Below, piece by piece: positions 1 through 8,373 of a stretch of 45,293 nucleotides of DNA. The stretch's first letter is position 1, and every line of letters begins with the position of its first letter. The notes beneath the pieces were generated by a model. That model was not told where the DNA came from and did not search any database. It saw only the letters and a list, made by a program, of their open reading frames with translations. Made by a program: the position numbers and the translations under genes. Source of the DNA: Vreelandella andesensis (GTDB lineage: Bacteria; Pseudomonadota; Gammaproteobacteria; Pseudomonadales; Halomonadaceae); contig NZ_RZHG01000024.1 of NCBI RefSeq assembly GCF_003989795.1, positions 1 to 45,293 of the forward strand, written 5' to 3'.

Positions 1-28
1 TACCCAGCATGATATACAGTACCTGTTA

Positions 29-147
29 CGCCTGACGACCATAGCAAGCGTGAACCACCTGATCCCATGCCGAACTCAGCAGTGAAACCGCTTCGCGCCG
101 ATGGTAGTGTGGGGTCTCCCCATGCGAGAGTAGGTCATCGTCAGGCA
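29..147 (+). rRNA. rrf: 5S ribosomal RNA
   Basis: The segment has the bacterial 5S pattern. The 5' strand GCCTGACGACC pairs with the 3' strand GTCATCGTCAGGC to form helix I. The conserved stretches CCTGATCCCATGCCGAACTC and GATGGTAGTGTGGGG lie between, with a loop typical of gammaproteobacterial 5S. The exact ends are uncertain by one or two bases. It is the last gene of an rRNA operon whose 23S part lies outside the window. Short reading frames drawn over it are artefacts. Confidence 0.95.
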
Positions 148-160
148 CCTATTCGAAAAA

Positions 161-188
161 ACCCCCAGGGCTTACGCCTTGGGGGTTT
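161..188 (+). terminator. Rho-independent terminator of the rRNA operon
   Basis: The arms ACCCCCAGGG and CCTTGGGGGT form a GC-rich hairpin with a short loop, followed directly by a run of T. It lies 13 bases after the 5S 3' end, as expected for the end of an rrn operon. Confidence 0.9.
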
Positions 189-355
189 TTTTTGGTTGGT
201 ACTTTCTGCTGCTTGTACGTTTATTTCTTTAAACAGCCGTTTTAATAAATTTAATAACAAGGGCTTGCTGTGCAACGCTGGCATGGAGTGCGCTTAGCGC
301 CTACTATAAAGTGGTACGTATTATCACGCAGCACCATCTCAGGAGGAGAGGCGAT

Positions 356-544
356 ATGAGTACGCAGTTAATGAAGAAACTGGCAGTGGCGCTATTGATG
401 GCATTAATGATGGGCGGTTTGGCAGCCTGTGATAATCAAGGCCCTGCTGAAGAAGCGGGCGAAAACATTGACGAAAGCATGGAAGATGCTGGTGAACGCC
501 TTGAAGAAATGGGTGACAATATTGAAGATGCCGCCGAGAATTAA
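356..544 (+). CDS. Small acidic lipoprotein, function unknown
   Basis: The gene encodes 62 residues. The ATG at 356 is chosen because a strong AGGAGGAG sits at 341-348 and a lipoprotein signal follows at once. That signal is Lys-Lys, a Leu/Met/Ala-rich core and the lipobox LAAC, with the acylated Cys at about residue 24. The mature part is about 38 residues, very rich in Glu/Asp, with loose repeats around ENIDESMEDAGE and MGDNIEDAAEN that suggest an amphipathic helix. It resembles entericidin-like or other small envelope lipoproteins only in general layout, and I do not recognise a family. It is monocistronic, with its own terminator at 592-619. Confidence 0.75.
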   Translation: MSTQLMKKLAVALLMALMMGGLAACDNQGPAEEAGENIDESMEDAGERLEEMGDNIEDAAEN

Positions 545-591
545 GCGCTAATATTCCGTATTAGTTAAACAGTAGCGCTAGTGTAGAAAGT

Positions 592-619
592 AAAACAGCC
601 GCTAAGAAGCGGCTGTTTT
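592..619 (+). terminator. Rho-independent terminator after the small lipoprotein gene
   Basis: The arms AAAACAGCCGCT and AGCGGCTGTTTT form a perfect inverted repeat with a 4-base loop. A T-rich tail flanks each side, so it could work in both directions: for the lipoprotein gene on the plus strand and for the Tim44 gene on the minus strand. Confidence 0.85.
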
Positions 620-675
620 GCGTTTTAAAGCAGTTAAATTCTTGTTACGTCAGCATTGCTGTTACTAAAGTATTG

Positions 676-1524
676 CTATGCGCTTGGGTTTTGCTCAATA
701 CCTTGTAAATACCAGGGCGCTTGGTCACGCATGCTGCGGGTCAGGTGCCATGTTTCGTTAAACTCGGTTTGCTCACCGTTCTCTTCCAGTAGTCCGTGGA
801 ATATCACAGTGGCCTCTGCATGGCCATCATACTCGTTGACATCGCCTAACTCAGCAAATAGCCTGACGACCTCCGTAAGGTTATTGGCGGGCTGCTCAGC
901 ACGCTCTTGGCGCAGTAGATTGTAGAGCTCAGGGGTAACATACTCCTGAATTTGGCTGAGATCATTGTTATCCCAAGCGCGTTGCAGCGTTATAAAGTGC
1001 TCTTTAGCACCGCTAAGAAAGCGCTCTTTATCAAACCATGCGGGCGTGCTTCGTAAGTTGCTAGTTAAGCTGCCAGGAGCTGCTGAGAAATTGCTAGGTT
1101 TGGGCTTGGTTTCCTGATGTCCGCGCTGATAGCCTCCAGCGGTTGTCGAAGCAGGGCGCTGCTGCCGCATAATGGCACGGAAGGCGAAGATTGCTAAGGC
1201 AGCAATTCCAGCCATGAGCAGTAGGTCTATAAGACGCAATTCATCAAAGGCGCCGCCAAAGAAGAGTGCCGCTAGCAGGCCACCGGCTAGTAAGCCACCC
1301 ATCATCCCGCCCATACCACCGCGGCCAGCGGTTGCAGCCCCTGCACTTTGTTGCTGAGTACCTTGTGCCTGTTGTTGCGCAGGTGCATTGGCAGGGCGGT
1401 CAGCTGAGCGTGAAACGCTGCCCATGTTGCTACCGCCGCCTAAGCGACGGGCTTCGGCGTATTCAACGGCGGCACTTATGCCCATAACGCTGACCAATAA
1501 CATGGCAAAAAATTGTCGTAACAT
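676..1524 (-). CDS. Tim44-domain protein (predicted inner-membrane or secreted)
   Basis: The protein has 282 residues from the ATG at 1524, which has GGAGA at 1531-1535. The longer open frame reaching 1869 has no such signal and would run into the divergent gene. An N-terminal hydrophobic signal is followed by a linker rich in Gln and Ala. A Gly/Met-rich stretch and hydrophobic segments come next at about residues 75-125. The C-terminal ~150 residues have the look of the Tim44-like domain (FLSGAKEHFITLQRAWDNND, then beta-rich TVIFHGLLEE and WHLTRS). Bacterial Tim44-like proteins are membrane-associated and poorly characterised; some are placed in envelope biogenesis. It is divergent from the isochorismatase-fold gene, with a shared 143-bp promoter region. 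Confidence 0.8.
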   Translation of the reverse strand: MLRQFFAMLLVSVMGISAAVEYAEARRLGGGSNMGSVSRSADRPANAPAQQQAQGTQQQSAGAATAGRGGMGGMMGGLLAGGLLAALFFGGAFDELRLIDLLLMAGIAALAIFAFRAIMRQQRPASTTAGGYQRGHQETKPKPSNFSAAPGSLTSNLRSTPAWFDKERFLSGAKEHFITLQRAWDNNDLSQIQEYVTPELYNLLRQERAEQPANNLTEVVRLFAELGDVNEYDGHAEATVIFHGLLEENGEQTEFNETWHLTRSMRDQAPWYLQGIEQNPSA

Positions 1525-1667
1525 TTTGATTCTCCATGAGAGATGCAGAAAGTAAGGTTGCCTGACTGGGGATTGACGTGTTGAAAAAATCAGCGACAAG
1601 TTTACCGAGTAAGTGAGAAAACGGGGTAAGGTGTTGCTGTGTATAAAGACAAAAAAAGGATGAAAAA

Positions 1668-2243
1668 GTGCGCTTACATCAAACTCAAAGTTTATTACTA
1701 ATCGTCGATTTTCAGGCGGGGCTATTACCCGTGATTGATGGTGGCGAGTCAGCGATCGAAGAAGCTGCATGGTTGGCAGGTGTTGCCAATGCAGTAAAGG
1801 TGCCTGTTTGGCTAACTGAGCAGTATCCAGCGAGGCTTGGCGGAACTGCCCCTGCGTTATTAGATGCACTAGGCGAACATAAAATTTGGCAGAAGCATCA
1901 TTTTAGCGCCATGGAAGAAGCGCCGTTTACAGAAGCGCTTGCAGAACGTGGACTTAAGCAAGTCGTCATTTGTGGTACTGAAGCCCATATTTGCGTACTG
2001 CAAAGTGCGCTGGGGTTGTTAGAGGCAGGTTATCAAGTGTTTTGGCTAAGTGAAGCGACGGCGAGCCGCCGCGGCGATGAAGCTCGCCTTGCTCGAGAGC
2101 GTGCCTGTGCCAATGGCGCGGTGGCTGTCAGTGCCGATATGGTCGCCTATGAGTGGCTTTATCAATGTGATACGCCAATGTTCAAGGACGTTCACAAACG
2201 CTTCCTTAAGCCGCGTTCAGCTCGCCCAGTGACCTTCTTCTAG
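1668..2243 (+). CDS. Isochorismatase-family (YcaC-like) cysteine hydrolase
   Basis: The protein has 191 residues from a GTG at 1668, with AAGGA ending at 1660. The family's catalytic triad is visible: Asp14 in LLIVDFQAG, Lys76 just before HHFSAM, and Cys109 in GTEAHICV. A cis-peptide-like region precedes the Cys. The length fits stand-alone YcaC/ISOC1-like hydrolases, whose physiological substrates are mostly unknown. True isochorismatases and nicotinamidases belong to the same fold, but no specificity can be read here. It is divergent from the Tim44-domain gene and convergent with yaaA. Confidence 0.85.
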   Translation: MRLHQTQSLLLIVDFQAGLLPVIDGGESAIEEAAWLAGVANAVKVPVWLTEQYPARLGGTAPALLDALGEHKIWQKHHFSAMEEAPFTEALAERGLKQVVICGTEAHICVLQSALGLLEAGYQVFWLSEATASRRGDEARLARERACANGAVAVSADMVAYEWLYQCDTPMFKDVHKRFLKPRSARPVTFF

Positions 2244-2254
2244 TGCCACAATGT

Positions 2255-3034
2255 TTATCGGTCACTTTCTTTACGAATAAAGACCAGCGTGTCTCCTTCG
2301 GAAGCTGCCTTATCGAAACGATACCCTGCCACGTCAAAAGTGGTTAGCTGGTCGGGGTCGTTAATTTGTTGTTGGATAATCCATGCGCTCATTAAGCCAC
2401 GCGCTTTTTTTGCGTAAAAGCTAATGATTTTGAAGGAGCCATTTTTCTCGTCTTTAAAGACGGGGGTGATGACGCGTGCGTCTAGTTGCTTTGTATCAAT
2501 CGCCTTAAAGTATTCGTTAGATGCGAGGTTGACCAGCACGTTTGAGCCACTTTTCTCAATGTCGTTATTAAGGACTTGCGTCAACGTGGGTTTCCAATAC
2601 GCGTAAAGGTCGTTTCCAGCGTCGTTGGGTAGTTTGGTGCCCATCTCCAGGCGGTAGGCCTGAATCAAGTCTAGCGGGCGCAGTAAGCCGTATAGCCCCG
2701 AGAGAATACGAAGATGTTGCTGGGCAAACTGATTATCGTCATCACTGAAGGTGTTGGCTTTTAGACCTGTATATACGTCTCCTTGAAAGGCTTGAACCGC
2801 CGGTTTAGCGTTATCCAAGGTAAACGGCGGCTGCCAGTCGGCGAAGCGCGCGGCGTTTAGTCCAGCCAGCTTATCGCTGATGCCCATTAGGTTGCTAAGC
2901 TGTTGCGGTGAGTACTCGCGTAGAATCTCAATCAACGGTTTGCTACGGTCGAGAAAGTCGGGTTGAGTGACTTTATCTGTTGTTGAAGGGGTTTCAAAGT
3001 CCAGCGTTTTGGCGGGGGAAATAACGCTCAGCAT
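2255..3034 (-). CDS. yaaA: YaaA family peroxide-stress protein
   Basis: The protein has 259 residues, against 258 in E. coli YaaA. It starts [14 protein letters not shown] and contains the family blocks [30 protein letters not shown] and [14 protein letters not shown]. The start at 3034 is preferred over an upstream in-frame ATG at 3058 because AAGGAG lies at 3041-3046 and the family's N-terminus begins there. E. coli YaaA lowers intracellular free iron and Fenton damage during peroxide stress, and the fold binds DNA. It is a single gene on the minus strand, downstream of tas. Confidence 0.95.
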   Translation of the reverse strand: MLSVISPAKTLDFETPSTTDKVTQPDFLDRSKPLIEILREYSPQQLSNLMGISDKLAGLNAARFADWQPPFTLDNAKPAVQAFQGDVYTGLKANTFSDDDNQFAQQHLRILSGLYGLLRPLDLIQAYRLEMGTKLPNDAGNDLYAYWKPTLTQVLNNDIEKSGSNVLVNLASNEYFKAIDTKQLDARVITPVFKDEKNGSFKIISFYAKKARGLMSAWIIQQQINDPDQLTTFDVAGYRFDKAASEGDTLVFIRKESDR

Positions 3035-3080
3035 GGCGTGCTCCTTATGCCGTGACAAAAAAGAAGAGTGATTATACCAA

Positions 3081-3100
3081 GCCTCGGCAATGGCCGAGGC
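3081..3100 (-). terminator. Putative terminator between tas and yaaA
   Basis: The 8-bp arms GCCTCGGC and GCCGAGGC form a perfect hairpin with a 4-base loop, just after the tas stop codon. Read on the minus strand it is followed by TTGGTAT, a weak U tract, so termination may be partial. Confidence 0.6.
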
Positions 3101-3127
3101 TATCGGTTTGATAGTGGGGAAACGCGA

Positions 3128-4159
3128 TTAAGGGCAGGGATTGGGCATCCTACGATGGATGTCCTCGATAGCGGCTAGCACCTCTTCGCCCAGCTTAAGG
3201 CTTTCGCTGTCGAGATTGCTTTCAAGCTGATCCATCGTGGTGGCGCCAATAATATTGCTGGTCAGGAAACGCCGAGAGTTTACAAAAGCCAGCGCCATTT
3301 GAGCAGGGTCCAAGTCGTGTTCCTTGGCTAGCTGAGCGTACGCGTGCGTCGCAGCTTCTGCTTCTGGCGAGGTGTAGCGTTTAAACCGTTCATAGAGCGT
3401 CAAACGCCCTTTTGGTGGCTGCGCGCCATTGAGATACTTGCCCGAAAGCACACCAAAGCCCAGCGGCGAGTAAGCGAGCAAGCCCACGTCTTCACGGTGA
3501 GCAATTTCGGCAAGACCGACTTCAAATGTACGGTTAAGCAAGCTATAAGGATTTTGAATAGACGCTACACGAGGCAGCCCCAGCTGCTCTGACAGCTGCA
3601 GCATGCGCATGACTCCCCACGGCGTTTCGTTGGAAAGGCCGATGGCGCGCACTTTTCCGGCATCGACAAGCTCCTTCAGCGCTGACAGTGTTTCTTCTAG
3701 CGGCGTTGAGTCTTCTTGCTCCTCATGGGTATAGCCAAGTTGGCCAAAGAAATTGGTTTTACGGTCTGGCCAGTGCAATTGATAGAGATCGATATAGTCA
3801 GTGTTGAGCCGTGCAAGGCTTGTATCAACAGCCTGATGCAGATGGTCGCGAGTCATTTTTGGGCCACCGCGAATGTGGTCTAAGCCAGGGCCTGCAGCCT
3901 TGGTGGCAATAATAACATCGTCTCTTGCACTACGTGCTTTCAGCCAACTACCAATGTAAGACTCTGTTAGCCCTTGTGTTTCGGCCTTTGGCGGAACGGG
4001 GTACATTTCTGCAGTGTCGATAAAATTGATGCCAAAAGCGACCGCGCGATCGAGCTGCTCATGGGCTTCTGCTTCACTATTCTGTTCGCCGAAGGTCATG
4101 GTGCCTAAACAGAGCCGGCTGACTTCCATCCCGGTTCTACCCAGTGGGCGCGTTTGCAT
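3128..4159 (-). CDS. tas: Tas-type aldo/keto reductase
   Basis: The protein has 343 residues and matches E. coli Tas (about 346) throughout. Shared blocks are LCLGTMTFGEQNSEAEAHEQ, DTAEMYPVPPKAETQGLTES, IQNPYSLLNRTFEVGLAE and GATTMDQLESN. The aldo/keto reductase tetrad can be placed at Asp48, Tyr53, Lys87 and His129, and the C-terminal half carries the NADPH-binding part of the TIM barrel. E. coli tas was found as a suppressor of tyrosine auxotrophy under starvation; its natural substrate is not settled. The ATG at 4159 has AGGAGA at 4165-4170. Confidence 0.92.
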   Translation of the reverse strand: MQTRPLGRTGMEVSRLCLGTMTFGEQNSEAEAHEQLDRAVAFGINFIDTAEMYPVPPKAETQGLTESYIGSWLKARSARDDVIIATKAAGPGLDHIRGGPKMTRDHLHQAVDTSLARLNTDYIDLYQLHWPDRKTNFFGQLGYTHEEQEDSTPLEETLSALKELVDAGKVRAIGLSNETPWGVMRMLQLSEQLGLPRVASIQNPYSLLNRTFEVGLAEIAHREDVGLLAYSPLGFGVLSGKYLNGAQPPKGRLTLYERFKRYTSPEAEAATHAYAQLAKEHDLDPAQMALAFVNSRRFLTSNIIGATTMDQLESNLDSESLKLGEEVLAAIEDIHRRMPNPCP

Positions 4160-4409
4160 TATCGTCTCCTCAATGAAGCAAAATTGCCTCAGGATATTCG
4201 CTGATGAACGCCGCGAATAACGGCGCTAGAGAGGCATGTTAGCGAGGCGTTACAAAAGCAGCAAATCAATAGGGTTGAGTCGGCGCAAAGGCAGGCGTAT
4301 GCTTGCCAGCCCATCGGCCAGCCTAGCGCTGGTCAATCGTATGGTTAGCGGTCATAAGCGGGAAAGATGGCTAGCCGAAGATCTCAACAGATAGGCAGGG
4401 TGGTTTGCC

Positions 4410-4904
4410 GTGCTGCATGCATCAGCTTTGTTTACCCGGCTAGAGTTTCGCCTAGCCGAGCAGTTATTTCATACTCGCTGGTTATTGCCGCGTTCGCCAC
4501 GCACACAGCGTTTGACGATGCGCTTGCTTAAGCGTTGCGCAGAGGCGGGGCACCCCGATGCGCAGTCGATCTACGGACACATGCTGTTTCATCGCAGCTT
4601 GTCCCCGCACGATAAGTCGCGCGGTGCTCGTTATGTGTTAGAAGCGGCCCAGGCTGGCGATATAAAGTCGCAGTATCAAGCAGCGCAAATTCATGAGCAT
4701 GGGTGTGTTCAGTACCCACGCCGTGAAGATTATGCGGTGACGTGGTACGCCCGTGCTGCTCAATCGGGGCATTATTTGGCCGCAGAGCGACTAGCGCGCG
4801 CCTACCGACTGGGTGAGTTAGGCTTGGCAGTAGACAGCGAACGGGCGGCCTATTGGCAACATTTGGCTGATCGTCAGTCAACGTCGGAAATGACGGCAGC
4901 TTAG
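4410..4904 (+). CDS. Sel1-like repeat protein
   Basis: The protein has 164 residues starting at a GTG with AGGG about 9 nt upstream. Helical pairs with the Sel1 signature follow an N-terminal helix: AEAGHPDAQSIYGHMLF, AQAGDIKSQYQAAQIHEHG and AQSGHYLAAERLARAYRLGE. That makes about three repeats between residues 45 and 150. Sel1 repeats form an alpha-solenoid used for protein-protein contacts. There is no signal peptide. The gene is 36 nt upstream of the exonuclease gene on the same strand and is probably co-transcribed with it. The partner is unknown. Confidence 0.8.
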   Translation: MLHASALFTRLEFRLAEQLFHTRWLLPRSPRTQRLTMRLLKRCAEAGHPDAQSIYGHMLFHRSLSPHDKSRGARYVLEAAQAGDIKSQYQAAQIHEHGCVQYPRREDYAVTWYARAAQSGHYLAAERLARAYRLGELGLAVDSERAAYWQHLADRQSTSEMTAA

Positions 4905-4940
4905 AAGATAAGTCAGTGGTTTGGCCGCTGAGATCAGTAA

Positions 4941-5465
4941 ATGAGGAAATCGGTGTCCGAGACGCTACCCACAGTGCTAGATATTGAAGCGTCCGGATTT
5001 GGGCGCGGCAGCTATCCTATTGAAGTTGGTATTGCTCGTGCCGACGGTAGCTGCTGCGCGTTTCTCATTCAGCCGCTGGAAGAGTGGACACACTGGGATC
5101 CTAAGGCGGAGCTGTTGCACGGAATTTCCCGAGACCGCTTACACCGAGAAGGCTACCCTGTGCGTCAAGTGGCGCATTGGTTAAATGACGAGCTCCGCGA
5201 GATAGGCAAGGCCTACAGCGACAGCTGGGGTTACGACAACACGTGGTTGTCGCTGCTGTTTCACCATGCCGGAATGCTGCCGCGCTTTCGTTTAGAAGCA
5301 TTACGTATTCTGCTCAGCGAAGAGCAGCAAGCGTTGTGGAGCGACACAAAAGAAGCTGTTATTGCTGAGAGTGATATCCATCGCCATCGCGCGGGTGAAG
5401 ATGCGCGTCTGTTACAACTCACTTATCAGCGCACACTAACACTACTCCAACGCGTTAGCCGCTGA
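4941..5465 (+). CDS. DEDD-type 3'-5' exonuclease
   Basis: The protein has 174 residues. Exo I is seen in VLDIEASGFG (Asp and Glu metal ligands), Exo II around DSWGYDNTWLSLLF and Exo III in HRHRAGEDARLL (His and Asp, the DEDDh pattern). This is the RNase T/DnaQ fold. The protein is short and has no extra domain, so it is a stand-alone nuclease rather than a polymerase subunit. Whether the substrate is DNA or RNA cannot be told. It is co-directional with the Sel1 gene; the next gene is convergent. Confidence 0.82.
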   Translation: MRKSVSETLPTVLDIEASGFGRGSYPIEVGIARADGSCCAFLIQPLEEWTHWDPKAELLHGISRDRLHREGYPVRQVAHWLNDELREIGKAYSDSWGYDNTWLSLLFHHAGMLPRFRLEALRILLSEEQQALWSDTKEAVIAESDIHRHRAGEDARLLQLTYQRTLTLLQRVSR

Positions 5466-5513
5466 CGCTGGTAGTTTTTTCAGTTTCTCCTGTCCTCTGT
5501 TGGTCGGGTCGTT

Positions 5514-6065
5514 TTAGGTTCCATTAAGCTGGACTTCTAATGCATCCAGTAATTGATTGGGTGTGGGTGCATCCATCAGCATGTCGCGCGTTGTTTGGAC
5601 TAAAAAGCCGTGGCTGACGGTGCTATCCAGAAAGGTAAGCAGGGGAGCATAAAACCCATCGGTATCGAGTAACCCCATGGGTTTATCGTGAAGCCCCAAA
5701 TATCCCCAGGTCCAAATTTCAAACAGTTCTTCAAAGGTGCCTATGCCGCCGGGTAGGGCAATAAAGGCGTCAGCGTTGGCAGCCATGGTTGCTTTACGTT
5801 CGTGCATATTTGGCACGCGCAGGAGCTCAGTCAAGCCAAAGTGAGCTTGCTCGCGCTCAACAAGGTGATCAGGCATCACACCAATCACCTTGCCGCCTGC
5901 TTCCAACGTCGCGTTGGCGAGCTGACCCATTAAACCGATACGTGCGCCGCCATAAACAAGTGTGTGTCCGCGGTTAGCGATAGCGGTGCCAAGCGCGTTA
6001 GCTGCGTGACGAAAAACAGGCGTGTTCCCCTCACGTGAGCCGAGATATACACAAATTCGTGCCAT
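5514..6065 (-). CDS. LOG-family nucleoside 5'-monophosphate phosphoribohydrolase
   Basis: The protein has 183 residues with the diagnostic PGGIGTFEE at about 105-113 and the upstream Rossmann-like block LVYGGARIGLMG. The Arg in NMHERKATM is also conserved. The family (TIGR00730, YvdD/LOG) cleaves the N-glycosidic bond of nucleoside 5'-monophosphates; plant members release free cytokinins. In bacteria the role is mainly nucleotide salvage or sanitation. It is last in a minus-strand run that begins at 8289. Confidence 0.9.
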   Translation of the reverse strand: MARICVYLGSREGNTPVFRHAANALGTAIANRGHTLVYGGARIGLMGQLANATLEAGGKVIGVMPDHLVEREQAHFGLTELLRVPNMHERKATMAANADAFIALPGGIGTFEELFEIWTWGYLGLHDKPMGLLDTDGFYAPLLTFLDSTVSHGFLVQTTRDMLMDAPTPNQLLDALEVQLNGT

Positions 6066-6134
6066 GGTAAGCGTCCTTATAACAGATTAGTTGCTTATAA
6101 ATGAGCGGTGAGTTATCAAGCCGTGTAGGCGTGG

Positions 6135-6656
6135 TTAATGAAGACAGCGCTGAACGTTGTAGTGTTCGTCCATCCATTGCCCAATCACATTATTACCGCA
6201 TAAATGGTGGGCATATTGAGTGTGCAGGCAGCGTACCTGTTGCCAGTTGCTAATGCCGCCCACGCCTCTCTCGGTGAGTACATCGTTATAGCCAAGCTTG
6301 GCGACTTCCTCGCGTTGGGCATCGCTCATGTACGCCCAGCGTGCTTTAACGTAATCGTGATGGCTCTGTTGGTAAGCTTCTAGAAACGCCGGTTCTTCCT
6401 GAAGGCGTTGTTCTAGTGACTTGATGACACCAACCGCTTCAATCCGCGAAATCTCAATTTTGAGCAGGTCGGAGCATAGCCAGTAAAGGGTGGGGAATGG
6501 TTTTCCATCAACAATTGGTGCCATGCGCAGCACAAGCGGAGTGCCGTAGGCATCAGTAGCGGCAACGGCTTCAATACCGCGAGGAGCACGCCCGAGCTGT
6601 TGAGTGATAATAGCTAGCTGGCGCTCATCGGGCGCTTGGTCGGTACGGATTACCAT
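6135..6656 (-). CDS. DUF501 domain-containing protein
   Basis: The protein has 173 residues and matches the DUF501 family as I recall it: IITQQLGRAPRGIEAVA near the N-terminus, PFPTLYWLCSDLL in the middle, and GVGGISNWQQVRCLHTQYAH with a conserved Cys/His cluster near the C-terminus. Function is unknown in the family. The His and Cys residues in the last third (CLHTQYAHHLCG) suggest a metal or redox site, which is inference. It sits 12 nt after the neighbouring 100-residue gene, so the two are probably co-translated. Confidence 0.85.
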   Translation of the reverse strand: MVIRTDQAPDERQLAIITQQLGRAPRGIEAVAATDAYGTPLVLRMAPIVDGKPFPTLYWLCSDLLKIEISRIEAVGVIKSLEQRLQEEPAFLEAYQQSHHDYVKARWAYMSDAQREEVAKLGYNDVLTERGVGGISNWQQVRCLHTQYAHHLCGNNVIGQWMDEHYNVQRCLH

Positions 6657-6668
6657 TGCGTTGATGTC

Positions 6669-6971
6669 TCACTTTCGGTCATCTTGAACAAACTTATTTG
6701 AGCGGCCAACTGCGCGGAAAAAACAACGATTGAGTTGTTCGGGGGTGGCGACGTAGTGCCACTTCTCTTCGCAATATTCTGCGGCTCGTGCCATTAATAC
6801 ATCGTAGAGTCGATTGAACGGGGCATCATAGTCGTAAGGGTCTGCACCGAACAAGCGGATATGCGGGTAGTCAGCAAAGCGCTCCATAAAATAGCGCTCA
6901 AGGTCGGCTTCAACGGCGCGATGCTGCGCCGTATTATCTGGATCGATCCAAAGGTTATAACGGATTGCCAT
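6669..6971 (-). CDS. Hypothetical protein, 100 residues
   Basis: The ATG at 6971 has a good GGAGGT just upstream. The protein is soluble and rich in aromatic and acidic residues (WIDPDNTAQHRAVEADLE, FGADPYDYDAPFNRLYD). No signal peptide, membrane segment or motif is visible, and I do not recognise the family. Its place between the DUF501 gene (12 nt) and the thioesterase gene (39 nt) makes it a real operon member. Confidence 0.7.
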   Translation of the reverse strand: MAIRYNLWIDPDNTAQHRAVEADLERYFMERFADYPHIRLFGADPYDYDAPFNRLYDVLMARAAEYCEEKWHYVATPEQLNRCFFRAVGRSNKFVQDDRK

Positions 6972-7010
6972 AGAGACCTCCCGGCGCCCCGCCGAACGGA
7001 GGGGAATGAG

Positions 7011-7418
7011 TTAAGCAGGCGTTGGTGCACTGTGTAAGTGCGCGGCTAGCGCATCGCGCAAATCGCCTTCGATAGGTACTGCACGTTTTTCTTGATGATC
7101 GTATTGTACCAATACGGTATGTCCCACATTGGTAAGCGTACCATGCTGGTGTGCTTCCTGAGTCACCGTAAACGAACTGGTGCCTAAGCGTGTCAAGTAG
7201 GTACGTAATTCGATGTCGTCGCCGTAGAACAGTTCAGCGCGGTAGTCGACTTCCATCCGCGCCATAATCAAACGCCACTGCTTAGGATTGAGGTCTGGCG
7301 TAAACAGCCTGAATAAGTCGTTGCGTGCAAGCTCAAACCAAGCGGGCAGGCGGGTGTTGTTAATATGGCCTAGTGCATCGGTGTCGTAAAAAGCAGGCTC
7401 AATCATGCGGGTAAACAT
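7011..7418 (-). CDS. Acyl-CoA thioesterase, 4HBT hotdog fold
   Basis: The protein has 135 residues, typical for the YbgC/4HBT group. The catalytic N-terminal signature is present as FYDTDALGHINNTRLPAWFE, with Asp13 in the nucleophile or general-base position, followed by MARMEVDYRAELFYGDDIEL. It should hydrolyse an acyl-CoA thioester in the cytoplasm; chain length cannot be read. Close members occur next to fatty-acid or Tol-Pal genes, but neither is present here. Confidence 0.85.
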   Translation of the reverse strand: MFTRMIEPAFYDTDALGHINNTRLPAWFELARNDLFRLFTPDLNPKQWRLIMARMEVDYRAELFYGDDIELRTYLTRLGTSSFTVTQEAHQHGTLTNVGHTVLVQYDHQEKRAVPIEGDLRDALAAHLHSAPTPA

Positions 7419-7482
7419 CAGGGGATCCTTATTGTTGGTTAGTGATTAATGCTAACCAGAATTACCCCTAGCGAGCGCTTGG

Positions 7483-8289
7483 TCAAGTGGCGCGGCGCTG
7501 ATACCAAGCGGTAAATTGCATCCATCCCAGTAACCATAGGGTTGCGACAGCGAATCCAGCCAATGTGCCCCATAAAAGCCCTAGCGTGGTGTAAGTGTAG
7601 GAAACGCATAACGTGTAACTCAGCAGCGAGCCCAGGCCCATTGGGTAGTGCTTGATTACCGTTGCTACAGGCGCCACCCCGTGATTGAAGTGCAGGATGA
7701 GCAGAAAGGGCAGCATTGTGACTGGAAATGCCGCTAACGTCCCTGCCCAAGCGGGGGGTAGCAAGTGAGCAAGGCGCGTAATCGTAAAAATAATAGCAGT
7801 CGCCAAACAAGCGCGTGTTGCCAGGGCGGGTAGTGAAAATGCGCGACTAGCGGGGCTTTTTACATCAGGAATACTGCGGAATAGCAGGCTAAATATAGCA
7901 ATGGCACATAGGGTCACAAGGGTGCCGCTCAGGCGCGTAAAAGTAAACTGAGCAAGAAGCGTGCTAACCGCCAACCACGCAATAAAACCACCTATTAAGC
8001 CACCAATAATTCCTTTAAAGCCTGGCTGACGACCGGTCACTAAATAGCCTGCCCCAAGCGCCATTGTGGCGGTAAAGCCCGCTAGAGTGTGTACCGCGCT
8101 TTGGGTTGCAAAAAGCGGGGAAATTTCTAAGCCAATAAAAAATAGCGCCAGCGCCGTACCTAGAGGATAGCCTGCTAGCAGCCCTGCCATACGGGGGCTG
8201 GCACGCACCGCGATCGCACCAAGCCCCAGCACCATGCCAATTGATAAGCCTAGTTTCGCCAGTTGCCAAGTGAGAGGAACCTCTATCAT
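7483..8289 (-). CDS. Polytopic inner-membrane protein, unknown function
   Basis: The protein has 268 residues with about eight to nine hydrophobic segments, including LGLSIGMVLGLGAIAV, LALFFIGLEI, IIGGLIGGFIAWLAV and LWGTLAGFAVATLWLLGWM. The short loops are weakly charged. The layout is transporter-like, with a possible two-fold repeat: both halves hold an A-G-x-L-A motif (MAGLLAGYPLG and WAGTLAAFPVTMLPF). I do not recognise the family. It is first in the minus-strand run to 5514; AAGGAAA precedes the start. Confidence 0.75.
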   Translation of the reverse strand: MIEVPLTWQLAKLGLSIGMVLGLGAIAVRASPRMAGLLAGYPLGTALALFFIGLEISPLFATQSAVHTLAGFTATMALGAGYLVTGRQPGFKGIIGGLIGGFIAWLAVSTLLAQFTFTRLSGTLVTLCAIAIFSLLFRSIPDVKSPASRAFSLPALATRACLATAIIFTITRLAHLLPPAWAGTLAAFPVTMLPFLLILHFNHGVAPVATVIKHYPMGLGSLLSYTLCVSYTYTTLGLLWGTLAGFAVATLWLLGWMQFTAWYQRRAT

Positions 8290-8373
8290 GCGGTGTTTTC
8301 CTTGCTGTTATTAAACCGTTATTATTGTTGTACAGCTGTTTTGTTGAGTGGTTTTGGTGTTTAAACCGTTTAA

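Noticed and set aside
67..297. Open frame across the 5S gene and its terminator
   Set aside because: It lies on rRNA and a terminator hairpin; no ribosome binding site.
285..302. GTGCGCTTAGCGC upstream of the small lipoprotein gene as a sixth motif copy
   Set aside because: It has one extra base in the core and lacks the CACAGA flank, and TATAAA follows far too closely for the -41.5 arrangement.
1525..1869. N-terminal extension of the Tim44-domain frame
   Set aside because: It overlaps the divergent isochorismatase gene and lacks a ribosome binding site; the ATG at 1524 has GGAGA and a signal peptide.
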